From contig NZ_BMIF01000007.1 of NCBI RefSeq assembly GCF_014641695.1, forward strand, positions 124,001 through 188,000: 64,000 nucleotides of DNA. Reading direction: 5' to 3'. The notes beneath the pieces are model-generated. The model ran no database searches, was not told the origin of the DNA, and saw nothing but the letters and a program-made list of their open reading frames with translations. The DNA comes from Nitratireductor aestuarii (GTDB taxonomy: Bacteria > Pseudomonadota > Alphaproteobacteria > Rhizobiales > Rhizobiaceae). Shown here one piece after another: positions 48,288-56,354 of this stretch (the first letter of the stretch is position 1; each line of letters begins with the position of its first letter). The position numbers and the translations under genes were made by a program.

Positions 48288-49387
48288 TTCGCCTGCCAGA
48301 GTCCGTTGTAGACATCGAGGATTTTCGCAGCCTCACCTTCCAGGCGAAACTTCGAGCGGATCAAGTCCAAGGCTGCTTTCGAGGCCCTAGCAAGGCGGTC
48401 CTCGTCATCCATCCAGCGCGCAGTCGCTGCCACCATGGCTTCCAGCTCGTCAGGGGGGATGATCTCACCTGTGACACCGGGTTCGATCAGCTCCGAAAAC
48501 GCACCAACGTCGGCAGCAACAACCGGCACGCCGGTCGACATCGCCTCAAGCGGCGTCAGGCCGAAGCCTTCCCAGCGCTGCGGCGCCACGAACAATGACA
48601 GGACGCGATAGTAGTCGGGGATGTTCTTCTGCTCACCGAGAAACCGGATGCGATCGCTGAGACCAGCCGCTTCGATGCGGGCGCGCAATTCCGCCTCGAA
48701 CGAAGCATGGTTCGGCGTCGTCCGTCCGGTGATGATGGCGGTCCAGCCCGGACGCTGCGGCAGCAGACAGATCATCGTGTCTACGAAGAGGTCGGTGCCC
48801 TTCTGATGACGCACACGGCCGAAGCAGCCGACGTATTTCTGCGCGGGATCAAGACCCACGGCGCTGATCGCTTCCGCCTTGTTTGCAGGCGGCGAGAAGC
48901 GCTCAACATCCACGCCATGCATGATGACCGTGTTGGGCACCTTCAGGTAACGCGCGGACTTGTTGCTGGTGGCAATCACCGCGTCCATCCGCCGGATCAG
49001 CCAGCGCGTGTAACCTGTATGATGGCGCTGCGAAGCGGAGGTGAAGACGAGCTTCAGCGGTGCTCGAAAGAGGTATTTGAGCAGGATGCCTGCGAGCATT
49101 TCGGGATTGCGCCGCGCATGCCAGATCCGGAAGGGCCTGCCTTCCGGGCGCAACAGCAGGCCGGGGACCTGCCACCACTTCAGCTTCGGAAGGTTTGAGG
49201 GAAGCCCAGGGCCGAGCGCGGCAATGCCGATCATGCGCGCCTGAAGCGGCAGCAACTGGATTATGGTGCTGGTGACGCCGGACAGCCGCTGCTTGAAATT
49301 GGTAGCAATGACATAGATCCGGCGCACAGCAGGCGTGCCGGAAACAGGTTCTGCTCCCCTCACGCCCGCCTCGCCTTCAATGTTCAT
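48284..49387 (-). CDS. lpsB: LPS core glycosyltransferase (LpsB/LpcC-like, family 4)
   Basis: A 367-residue GT4 enzyme, LpsB/LpcC type, which adds the first core mannose or related sugar onto Kdo of rhizobial lipid A (assignment by family and by synteny with greA). The N-terminal Rossmann half has YVIATNFKQRLSGVTSTIIQLLPLQARMIGIAALGPGLP; the C-terminal one has YVGCFGRVRHQKGTDLFVDTMICLLP, FLGEQKNIPDYYRVLSLFVAPQRWEGFGLTPLEAMSTGVPVVAADVGAFSELIEPGVTGEIIPP with the EGFGLTPLEAM nucleotide-sugar motif. It starts two bases after the greA stop, so coupling is likely. Confidence 0.88.
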   Translation of the reverse strand: MNIEGEAGVRGAEPVSGTPAVRRIYVIATNFKQRLSGVTSTIIQLLPLQARMIGIAALGPGLPSNLPKLKWWQVPGLLLRPEGRPFRIWHARRNPEMLAGILLKYLFRAPLKLVFTSASQRHHTGYTRWLIRRMDAVIATSNKSARYLKVPNTVIMHGVDVERFSPPANKAEAISAVGLDPAQKYVGCFGRVRHQKGTDLFVDTMICLLPQRPGWTAIITGRTTPNHASFEAELRARIEAAGLSDRIRFLGEQKNIPDYYRVLSLFVAPQRWEGFGLTPLEAMSTGVPVVAADVGAFSELIEPGVTGEIIPPDELEAMVAATARWMDDEDRLARASKAALDLIRSKFRLEGEAAKILDVYNGLWQAK

Positions 49388-49389
49388 GA

Positions 49390-49863
49390 TCAGATGTAGT
49401 CGATCCGGATGAGTTCGTAGCCGCGCGCGCCGCCGGGCGCGTTGACTTCGATGGTGTCACCGACAGCCTTGCCGATCAGCGCACGGGCGATCGGCGAAGA
49501 GATCGAGATGCGGCCAGCCTTCACGTCAGCTTCCTGATCGCCAACGATCTGGTACTTCTTCTCTTCCTCGGTATCTTCGTCGACGAGAACGACTGTCGCA
49601 CCAAACTTCACCGTATCGCCGGAAAGCTTCTTCACGTCGATGACTTCGGCGCGTGCGATGTAGTCTTCAAGCTCGCCGATACGGCCTTCGTTGAGGCTCT
49701 GGGCCTCCTTTGCGGCATGGTACTCAGCGTTTTCGGACAAATCGCCATGAGCCCGCGCTTCCGAAATTGCGTCGATGATGCGCGGACGCTCTTCCTGTTG
49801 ACGCCAGCGGAGCTCTTCCTTCAGAGCTTCATAGCCAGGCAGAGTCATCGGGACTTTGTTCAT
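49390..49863 (-). CDS. greA: Transcription elongation factor GreA
   Basis: A 157-residue cleavage factor that rescues backtracked RNA polymerase. The coiled-coil N-terminus ([62 protein letters not shown]) carries the acidic tip ([10 protein letters not shown]), and the FKBP-like C-terminus follows ([36 protein letters not shown]). An AGGTGA site supports the start over a 28-codon extension. It heads the LPS operon. Upstream lies a leader with a terminator-like hairpin. Confidence 0.97.
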   Translation of the reverse strand: MNKVPMTLPGYEALKEELRWRQQEERPRIIDAISEARAHGDLSENAEYHAAKEAQSLNEGRIGELEDYIARAEVIDVKKLSGDTVKFGATVVLVDEDTEEEKKYQIVGDQEADVKAGRISISSPIARALIGKAVGDTIEVNAPGGARGYELIRIDYI

Positions 49864-49915
49864 ATCTGCATCACCTTTTCTGACCGCCGCGCACTCCACT
49901 GCGCATGCGACGACA

Positions 49916-49957
49916 CACAAAAAGAAAACGGTCCGAACCATTGGCATCGGAACCGTT
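49916..49957 (-). promoter_or_regulatory. Terminator-like hairpin in the greA leader (possible attenuator)
   Basis: On the minus strand: AACGGTTCCGA / TCGG-ACCGTT with an ATGCCAATGG loop and a one-base bulge, then TTTTCTTTTTG. It sits 53 bp before the greA ATG. A TATATT box lies about 25 bp further upstream (minus strand), so a greA transcript would run through it. E. coli greA has a comparable early terminator that yields the GraL RNAs. Confidence 0.55.
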
Positions 49958-50128
49958 CATCCACTCGGTGCTAATATAACAAGCTTTGCCGGATTTTCAT
50001 CAGCAATTTTTTTGTACGCCCGGGAGGGATATCCTGGCCGCTGGCAATGCGCGTTTGTGTCGGCTATCTCAGCGCTGCCACATCCGCTATGCAATCGCAT
50101 CCCGTTCACCATCAGAAGAATTCCTCCC

Positions 50129-51034
50129 ATGCCACGTTATCAAGCCAACCTTTTGCTTCTTCTTGCAGGAGCGCTCTGGGGCATGGGGTTTGTCGCGCAG
50201 TCAAACGCCATGAATGCGATTGGCCCGTTCCTGTTCATCGGAACGCGGTTCCTGCTCGCCTTCATCCTGATTCTGCCGTTCGCCATCCGGGAAGGGAAAA
50301 AGGCGGAGACGACGCTCAAGGCAGAAGACTGGCGGATGTTCGGCCTGATCGGCATCTTCATGTTCGGCGGCATGGGCGCCCAGCAAATGGGTCTTCTCAC
50401 CACGACGGTGACCAACTCCGGCTTTCTGACCGGCCTCTATGTGGTGCTGGTGCCCTTCGTCGGCGTCATTCTCTACCGGCAATGGCCGAACCCGATCGTC
50501 TGGCCATCGGCGCTCTTTGCACTCGTCGGCATCTGGCTGCTCTCGGGCGGCAACGCACTATCCGGCTTGAGCCAGGGCGACTGGCTGACGATCCTCTGCG
50601 CCTGCATCTGGGCGCTGCAGGTATTCTTCATCTCCCGCAGCGCTTCGCATACGGGGCGGCCCATCACGCTCGCCGTCACGCAGTTTGGCATCACCGGCGC
50701 GCTGGGACTGCTGCTGGCGCTCTTCCTCGAGCCGATCAGCCTAGTGGCTATCCAGGCCGCGAGCACGGAAATCATCTATGCCGGCGTATTCTCCGGCGGC
50801 ATCGCCTTCACACTGCAGGTCATCGCCCAGCGCCACACGACCGCGCCGCAGGCTGCCCTGCTGCTTTCAACCGAGGCGGTGTTCGCGGCCATCTTCGGCG
50901 CGATCTTCCTCGGCGACCGCGTGCCTCCATCCGGCCTGATGGGCTGCGGGCTGATCTTCGCCGCCATCCTGATGGTGGAAGTCATTCCGGCGCTGCGCAG
51001 CAGACAGGCGGTTTCCTACAGCGTAAACTCATAA
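50129..51034 (+). CDS. DMT-superfamily transporter (EamA type), 3' end inside the IS
   Basis: A 301-residue inner-membrane protein with ten hydrophobic segments and two EamA halves: NLLLLLAGALWGMGFVAQSNAMNAIGPFLFIGTRFLLAFILILPFAIREG and LTILCACIWALQVFFISRSASHTGRPITLAVTQFG...LLLSTEAVFAAIFGAIFLGDRVPPSGLMGCGLIFAAILMVEV. It is probably an exporter of small metabolites. The last residues (VNS) and the stop are encoded by the left end of the insertion sequence, so the gene's original C-terminus is lost; the core is intact. The ATG follows CTCCC only, a weak ribosome site. Confidence 0.88.
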   Translation: MPRYQANLLLLLAGALWGMGFVAQSNAMNAIGPFLFIGTRFLLAFILILPFAIREGKKAETTLKAEDWRMFGLIGIFMFGGMGAQQMGLLTTTVTNSGFLTGLYVVLVPFVGVILYRQWPNPIVWPSALFALVGIWLLSGGNALSGLSQGDWLTILCACIWALQVFFISRSASHTGRPITLAVTQFGITGALGLLLALFLEPISLVAIQAASTEIIYAGVFSGGIAFTLQVIAQRHTTAPQAALLLSTEAVFAAIFGAIFLGDRVPPSGLMGCGLIFAAILMVEVIPALRSRQAVSYSVNS

Positions 51035-51092
51035 AAGTTCTTGGCATTTAACGGTGGCGGTGATTCAAGGCTTCGAAATAAGGAAGCACTTG

Positions 51093-51521
51093 ATGACGCG
51101 TCGTCGCTACGAACTGACTGACCGCGAATGGTCTATCATATCGCCGTTGTTGCCCAACAAGCCAAGGGGCGTTCCCCGCGTCGATGATCGGCGGGTGCTG
51201 AATGGCATTCTCTGGCGGTTCCGCACGGGCTCTCCCTGGGCGGAGATCCCGGAACGTTACGGCCCGCCGACGACCTGTTACAACCGCTTCGTCCGCTGGC
51301 GGAAGGCCGGGGTCTGGGATCGGCTTCTGGCCGCGGTGTCAGAGGCTTACGATGGCGATATCGTCATGATCGACTCGACCTGTGTTCGCGTTCACCAGCA
51401 TGCGGCCACAGGAAAAAAAGGGATGGAGACGATGGTGGCATGGGACGTTCCCGCGGCGGGCTTACGAGCAAAATCCACGCGCTCGTCGATGCCGAAGGTC
51501 GCCCGGTCAATCTGCGTCTGA
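51093..51521 (+). CDS. IS5-family transposase, OrfA
   Basis: First of two overlapping transposase frames, 142 codons. It opens MTRRRYELTDREWSIISPLLP, has the DDRRVLNGILWRFRTGSPWAEIPERYGPPTTCYNRFVRWRKAGVWDRLL segment typical of IS427-type OrfA, and holds the first catalytic Asp in VMIDSTCVRVHQH. A slippery A7G run (51413-51420) near its end lies 20 bp before the overlap with OrfB, so a -1 frameshift would give the full transposase. An in-frame GTG at 51054 is an alternative start. Confidence 0.85.
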   Translation: MTRRRYELTDREWSIISPLLPNKPRGVPRVDDRRVLNGILWRFRTGSPWAEIPERYGPPTTCYNRFVRWRKAGVWDRLLAAVSEAYDGDIVMIDSTCVRVHQHAATGKKGMETMVAWDVPAAGLRAKSTRSSMPKVARSICV

Positions 51522-51847
51522 CTGGCGGACAGATTGCCGACTGTGCCGAAGCTGACGCGCTGACGGATGAGCTTGGCGAAGGGAGCATCCTCCTGGCCGA
51601 CAAGGGCTATGACACGAACGCCATTCGGGCCAAGGCCGCCGAGCGAAAAGCCTGGGCCAACATCCCACCGAAAAGTAATCGCAAGGGTTCCTTCGTGTTC
51701 TCGCGCTGGGTCTATCGGCAGCGCAATCTCGTGGAACGGTTCTTCAATCGGATCAAGCAGTTTCGAGGCATCGCAACCCGGTATGACAAGCGCCCCGAAA
51801 ACTACCTCGCTGCCGTAAAGCTCGTCGCCACAAGAATGTGGTGCTAA
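51440..51847 (+). CDS. IS5-family transposase, OrfB (frameshift partner)
   Basis: Second transposase frame, -1 relative to OrfA; 135 residues from its first ATG, and slightly longer if read from the slip site. It carries the other catalytic residues of the DDE triad: LADKGYD and VERFFNRIKQFRGIATRYDK. The start MGRSRGGLTSKIHALVDAEGRPVNLRLTGGQ is the family pattern. Both frames are intact, so the IS may still be active. Confidence 0.85.
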   Translation: MGRSRGGLTSKIHALVDAEGRPVNLRLTGGQIADCAEADALTDELGEGSILLADKGYDTNAIRAKAAERKAWANIPPKSNRKGSFVFSRWVYRQRNLVERFFNRIKQFRGIATRYDKRPENYLAAVKLVATRMWC

Positions 51848-51991
51848 AGTTTATGAGTCCACGTCCTAGTCCATAACAATCATGCTTTTGCCATAGGGGT
51901 GAACGGGCGTGATGAGCTTTCGTTTACCCTTCCCCCCTATTTTGCCCCATAACAAGTTATAGGGACCGCGCTGGCGGTCAGGGGCCTTTCC

Positions 51992-52786
51992 GTGGCAATG
52001 CGCAGCTTCACCAAAGACAGTCTCTTCAACATCAAGCCGATTATCCGTCGGGGTGCCGTGGTTGGATTGGCGCTGCTCGCAAGCGGCGCGATCGCTGGAT
52101 GCTCGGTCGATGACCTGCTGCGCCCCTCCGCGGGTCTCAACGTCTCGAACGCGGGCATGACGAGCACCCTCGTCCACGTCCCGCCCGCCAGCTCTGTTGC
52201 CTACCCGACGATGATGTCGCCGATCCCGCAATCGGTTCTCTCCGCTGACGAAGTGGACTGCCGCAAGCAGCTGAAGCGGCTTGGCGTGAAGTTCCGCGAG
52301 CTCGATCCGATCGATGAAGGTGGAGCCTGCCGGATCGACCATCCAATTAAAGTGAGCGCGCTTTCCGGCGGCATCGAGATCAAGCCTGCCGTGACACTGA
52401 ATTGTGAGATGGCGGCAAGCTTTGCCCTGTGGACGAAGCGTGAGCTCGCGCCCTCCGCCCGCATGCGTTATTTCTCCGGCATCAAGAGCATACGCCAAGG
52501 GTCCGGCTACTCCTGCCGCAAGATCGCCGGCTCCTCCGTCGCGTCCGAACATTCGACCGGAAACGCGCTCGACATCATGGCGATCACGCTCAACAACGGC
52601 CGCACGATCGATGTCCGCAAGCCTGGCTTCTTTGCCTTCCGCCAGCGCGGACTGCTCAACAAGGTGCGTGCCGAAGGGTGCGATTATTTCACGACGGTGC
52701 TCGGGCCTGGCTACAACAAGGACCACGCAAACCACTTCCATTTCGACATCAAAAACCGTCGCAATGGATATCGGGCCTGCCGGTAG
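51992..52786 (+). CDS. Extensin-like family lipoprotein
   Basis: A 264-residue exported protein of the extensin-like C-terminal family (common in alphaproteobacteria, function unknown). A signal region with lipobox-like GAIAGC precedes a Ser/Pro-rich linker. The family domain has DCRKQLKRLGVKFRELDPIDEGGACRIDHPIKVSAL, LNCEMAASFALWTKRELAP and the HSTGNALDIMAITLNNGRTI plus DHANHFHFDIKNR motifs with conserved His residues, resembling a D-Ala-D-Ala peptidase-like (peptidase M15) fold. The start is GTG with AGGGG spacing; the next ATG (two codons on) is possible. It follows the IS by 133 bp. Confidence 0.83.
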   Translation: MAMRSFTKDSLFNIKPIIRRGAVVGLALLASGAIAGCSVDDLLRPSAGLNVSNAGMTSTLVHVPPASSVAYPTMMSPIPQSVLSADEVDCRKQLKRLGVKFRELDPIDEGGACRIDHPIKVSALSGGIEIKPAVTLNCEMAASFALWTKRELAPSARMRYFSGIKSIRQGSGYSCRKIAGSSVASEHSTGNALDIMAITLNNGRTIDVRKPGFFAFRQRGLLNKVRAEGCDYFTTVLGPGYNKDHANHFHFDIKNRRNGYRACR

Positions 52787-52854
52787 CGTTCTATCTGGCA
52801 ATGCACTAAGTGTATAACTAGCGCACCATCGCGTGGACACCTCAGAGAGACCCA

Positions 52855-54159
52855 ATGTTCGCAATTGAGATTGCGATTCTTCTTCTTCTCATTCTTTTCA
52901 ACGGCTTCATGGCCATGTCTGAACTGGCAGTGGTTTCTGCCCGCCCTGCCCGGCTGCAATCCCGGGCTGAGCAAGGCGAAAAGGCCGCAACCAAGGCGCT
53001 GCGGCTAGCCGAAGACCCAGGCCGTTTCCTTTCCACCGTGCAGATCGGCATCACGCTCGTTGGCGTGCTCTCCGGCGCCTTCTCGGGTGCAACCCTCGGT
53101 GTGCGCCTCAGTGAATGGCTGATGCACATCGGTCTCTCCCCCGCCGTCGCCAACCCGGCAGGTGTCGGTCTCGTCGTTGCCGTCATCACCTATGTTTCAC
53201 TGGTGGCAGGCGAACTCGTGCCCAAGCAGATCGCACTCAAGAAAGCCGAGGACATCGCGATCTGGGTCGCGCCGTTCATGCTGGGTCTTTCCAAGGTTGC
53301 CCTCCCACTCGTATGGCTGCTCGATATGTCGGGCCGCCTGGTGCTCGCTGCTCTTGGTCAAAGTCAGGACGATTCGCAGCGTGTGACCGACGAGGAGATC
53401 CGCAGCCTGATAGCCGAGGCCGAGCGCTCCGGTACGATCGAGACGGCCGAGAAGCAGATGATCTCAGGCGTCATGCGCCTTGCCGACCGCAAGGCTCGCG
53501 CTATCATGACGCCACGTGGCGAAGTGGAATGGATCGACATCAATGCCGATGCCGAGGCCGCCATGGAGACGCTGCGGAACACCGAACACACGCGCCTGCC
53601 GGCCGGTGACGGTTCGATTGAACAGCTGCTCGGCGTGATCAACACGCGCGAACTTCTGACGGCAGAACTTTCCGGCAAGCCGTTGAACCTGCGAGAATAT
53701 CTACGTCCCGCTCCGGTGGTGCTCGACTTCATCGATGCGCTTGACGCGCTGGAGACCCTGCGCGAGGCCGAGGTGCCAATGGCGCTGGTGCATGATGAGT
53801 ACGGCTCTTTCGAAGGCCTCATCACGCCCGCCGACATTCTGGAAGCCATCGCTGGCGTTTTCCGATCGGACCTTGACGAGGATGACGTTGACATCGTGCA
53901 GCGTGCCGATGGCTCGTGGCTGCTGCCCGGCCTGATGCCGGTCGACGAAATGGCCGACCAGCTGGGCATCCGCCTTCCGCCTGACCACAGCTACGCGACG
54001 CTGGCTGGCTTCCTGCTTTCCTATACGCAGGAAATGCCACGCACCGGCGAAGTGGTCGAGGCGCTCGGCTGGCACTTTGAAATCGTCGACCTTGATGGCC
54101 GCCGTATCGACCGCGTCATCGCCAAGCGGCTCGATACGCAAGAAGAGAACTGGGATTAA
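52855..54159 (+). CDS. Hemolysin-family CBS-domain membrane protein (CNNM/CorC-like)
   Basis: A 434-residue protein with the DUF21 (CNNM) transmembrane region of about four segments (residues 1-150), paired CBS domains (about 200-320: ARAIMTPRGEVEWIDI; PVVLDFIDALDALETLREAEVPMALVHDEYGSFEGLITPADILEAI), and a C-terminal CorC_HlyC domain (WLLPGLMPVDEMADQLGIRL...SYATLAGFLLSYTQEMPRTGEVVEALGWHFEIVDLDGRRID). Relatives are linked to Mg2+ or Co2+ transport. Its stop overlaps the convergent thioesterase gene by four bases. Confidence 0.92.
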   Translation: MFAIEIAILLLLILFNGFMAMSELAVVSARPARLQSRAEQGEKAATKALRLAEDPGRFLSTVQIGITLVGVLSGAFSGATLGVRLSEWLMHIGLSPAVANPAGVGLVVAVITYVSLVAGELVPKQIALKKAEDIAIWVAPFMLGLSKVALPLVWLLDMSGRLVLAALGQSQDDSQRVTDEEIRSLIAEAERSGTIETAEKQMISGVMRLADRKARAIMTPRGEVEWIDINADAEAAMETLRNTEHTRLPAGDGSIEQLLGVINTRELLTAELSGKPLNLREYLRPAPVVLDFIDALDALETLREAEVPMALVHDEYGSFEGLITPADILEAIAGVFRSDLDEDDVDIVQRADGSWLLPGLMPVDEMADQLGIRLPPDHSYATLAGFLLSYTQEMPRTGEVVEALGWHFEIVDLDGRRIDRVIAKRLDTQEENWD

Positions 54160-54548
54160 GCCTCTTCTGGAATTGGCGTTGGGCGCCCCATGGCGTCCAA
54201 CGCAACCATCACGAACTCTGCGCTGGTCACGTTCTCCAGCTCCTGCGTCAGATACCTGCGCACCCAGGCTTCCACCTTCAGTGTGATCGACGTCCGGCCG
54301 ATCTTCTCGATCCTGGTGAATACACCCAGCGTATCGCCAATCTTGACCGGCTTGCGGAACGCCATTTCCTTCACGGCCGCCGTCACCACCCTCGCCCGGG
54401 CCCGTTCCGCCGCACGAATGCCGCTCGCAATATCCATCTGCGACATCACCCAGCCGCCGAAAATATCGCCCGCCGCGTTGGCGTCGCCGGGCATGGCCTG
54501 CGTCCGCAGTGTGAGTTCGCCCTGAGGCTTCATCGCCACATCGCTCAT
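54156..54548 (-). CDS. Acyl-CoA thioesterase (YciA-type hotdog)
   Basis: A 130-residue hotdog-fold acyl-CoA thioesterase: PGDANAAGDIFGGWVMSQMDIASGIRAAERARARVVTAAVKEMAFRKPVKIGDTLGVFTRIEKIGRTS. The NAAGDIFGGW segment with its catalytic Asp is the signature of YciA-like enzymes that hydrolyse medium-chain acyl-CoA. Convergent with the CBS-domain gene. Substrate range unknown. Confidence 0.92.
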   Translation of the reverse strand: MSDVAMKPQGELTLRTQAMPGDANAAGDIFGGWVMSQMDIASGIRAAERARARVVTAAVKEMAFRKPVKIGDTLGVFTRIEKIGRTSITLKVEAWVRRYLTQELENVTSAEFVMVALDAMGRPTPIPEEA

Positions 54549-54630
54549 CGAAATTCCTTATCTTTCATCCACTTAGGCAATCGTCCTGACTCAAATAGGC
54601 AAGAACCTGAATCAATTTGCGAGGAAGATA

Positions 54631-55530
54631 TCAGAGACTGGTGGCGGAGGTTTGAAGAAGTTGGGCGACGGTGCGGCGAAGAAGAGCTTCACCACCCGGC
54701 ACCCATCCCAGAGCACACAGACGATCCGTGCGCATGGAGTTAATGGCGGCAGCATCCGCACGCGTCGGGAGCGGACGGGGAGAGCCGGTGAGCTCCTTAA
54801 CCATACCGAGCAGATCGTGCTGGTCGACGAGAATGTCCGAGACGTTGAGGAGATCATCCGGCGCGGGGTGCTCGAGGGCGATCCTCACGGCTTCGGTAAC
54901 ATCGTCCCCATGAACCTCTGTTCCGGCGCGCGGCGTGATGGGCTTACCTGCCAGATAGTCAGCAAAGAGCCCGGCCCACTTGTGCGCCCTGCCCGGCCCC
55001 GCCGGTCCATAAACGCCCGTGACGCGCAGGCTGATGCCACGGAAGCGCTCGTCGCTCATCTGTCGCAGCGCGTTCTCGGCTTCCAGCTTCACCTCGCCAT
55101 AGAGAGTGTCCGGGAGAGCCTCGTCGGCCTCGTCAAGCCATACGCCCGCGGTTCGCGTGCCATAGGCGGCGCGGCTCGACAGAAACACCATGCGGCGGGC
55201 GCCTGCCGCCTTGGCTGCCTCAAACAGGACAACGCTTCCGTCCAAGTTGCGACGGCGAAAAGCGGCGGGATCATCTCCCTCGCCGCCCCTGTACCTGCCC
55301 GGGACATGATCAAAGGCCGCGTGAACGAAGAAGGACGCGGAGGCGAAAGTCTCAGGAGCGACCTTCCCGCTGTCGAGATCAAGCGGGGCGAAGGTGACGG
55401 GGGCCGAGAAGAAGCCTTCAGCCGGTGGCGTACGCCCCAGCACCACCACCTGATGACCAGCCTTCAGCAGCCCTTCCACGATGAAACGGCCGACATAGCC
55501 CGTCCCGCCAGATACGACCGCGATGGTCAT
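54631..55530 (-). CDS. sqdC: SqdC-like NAD(P)-dependent epimerase/reductase
   Basis: A 299-residue short-chain/extended dehydrogenase. GGTGYVGRFIVEGLLKAGHQVVVLGR is the NAD(P)-binding Rossmann start and LYGEVKLEAENALRQM carries the catalytic Tyr-Lys. It is the third gene of the rhizobial sqdBDC sulfolipid operon by position; in R. sphaeroides SqdC is needed for sulfoquinovosyl-lipid synthesis in an uncertain step. The ATG overlaps the stop of the GT8 gene. The role is from operon context. Confidence 0.82.
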   Translation of the reverse strand: MTIAVVSGGTGYVGRFIVEGLLKAGHQVVVLGRTPPAEGFFSAPVTFAPLDLDSGKVAPETFASASFFVHAAFDHVPGRYRGGEGDDPAAFRRRNLDGSVVLFEAAKAAGARRMVFLSSRAAYGTRTAGVWLDEADEALPDTLYGEVKLEAENALRQMSDERFRGISLRVTGVYGPAGPGRAHKWAGLFADYLAGKPITPRAGTEVHGDDVTEAVRIALEHPAPDDLLNVSDILVDQHDLLGMVKELTGSPRPLPTRADAAAINSMRTDRLCALGWVPGGEALLRRTVAQLLQTSATSL

Positions 55531-56333
55531 GGGGTCGGGTTCTTCAGCTGGTCGGGATCGGGGATGCCCTCGCCGATGTAGTAGGCATGCCAGAGGTCGA
55601 TCAGCGGCTGCAGCCTGTCGGCCTTCGGATGGTTCCTCTCCCACGGTTTCTCATACTGGTAGTGAATCACGGAGATCGACTTCCAGTCCCAGAGCTCCGG
55701 CATGTTGAACCAGACATACTGGAGCATGTTGAAGAACACCGGCAGGCCATGCCATCGCGGAAAATAGCTTTGCAGGAAGGTCTGGTCGGTACGCGGCCAG
55801 AAGGCGTCCGGTGCATCGAGCTTCGCCAGCATATCATCGAACGTCTGCATCGAGGGTGCGGCCACGAAGACCCCGGAGTTGAGGCGGTGAAAATCCTGCA
55901 GGCTTTCATAGACGTTGGGTGCTGCCGAGAATTCGGGATAGAGAAACAGCCGGTCGATGTTGCGCAGGACAATCGCGTCGGCGTCGATGAAGACCACGCG
56001 TTCATATTCCACGAGCTGCCAGAGCCGCAGCTTCACAAAATTGTCGAGCGGCGTATGGAAGGCTGGCTTGTTGCCCTTGGTGAAGGGCGCTGCCGAATGG
56101 ATATTTTCCCTTTGATGCCGCTGGTTGAAGGCGTCGGATGTCGGCAGCAGTTCGGCTTCCACCAGTCGGGCTCCAAGCGCACGCAACGGGTGAAGGCCCT
56201 CCGCTTCCACGCCACCGGTGTGCAGTGCCACAATGTCGGCCGCCGTTCCCGTCCGCTGTAGCGAGCGGACGAGCGCCACCGCGCCCATCACATAGTTGGC
56301 ATTCGTGACCAGCGTTACATATGCGTTTTTCAA
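55527..56333 (-). CDS. sqdD: SqdD-like GT8 glycosyltransferase (sulfolipid synthesis)
   Basis: A 268-residue GT8 enzyme. It opens NAYVTLVTNANYVMGAVALVRSLQRTGTAADIVALHTGG, has the DxD-type motif FIDADAIVLRNIDRLF, and the conserved NSGVFVAAPSMQTF and HYQYEKPWE segments. In sulfolipid operons SqdD transfers sulfoquinovose from UDP-sulfoquinovose to diacylglycerol. The order sqdB, sqdD, sqdC, with the last two overlapping, supports this. Confidence 0.86.
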   Translation of the reverse strand: MKNAYVTLVTNANYVMGAVALVRSLQRTGTAADIVALHTGGVEAEGLHPLRALGARLVEAELLPTSDAFNQRHQRENIHSAAPFTKGNKPAFHTPLDNFVKLRLWQLVEYERVVFIDADAIVLRNIDRLFLYPEFSAAPNVYESLQDFHRLNSGVFVAAPSMQTFDDMLAKLDAPDAFWPRTDQTFLQSYFPRWHGLPVFFNMLQYVWFNMPELWDWKSISVIHYQYEKPWERNHPKADRLQPLIDLWHAYYIGEGIPDPDQLKNPTP

Positions 56334-56354
56334 CGAAGGCTCACTTCGCTTGGT

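Larger units (their letters stand above)
51027..51858 (+). mobile_element. IS5-family insertion sequence (IS427-like), about 832 bp
   Basis: Ends show ACTCATAAA (51027-51035) and its complement TTTATGAGT (51850-51858), a perfect 9-bp core of the terminal inverted repeats, with looser pairing inside. It holds two overlapping transposase frames in the IS427 pattern. A target-site duplication could not be decided. The left end supplies the stop codon of the upstream DMT gene. It is the only clear mobile element in the window. Confidence 0.85.
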
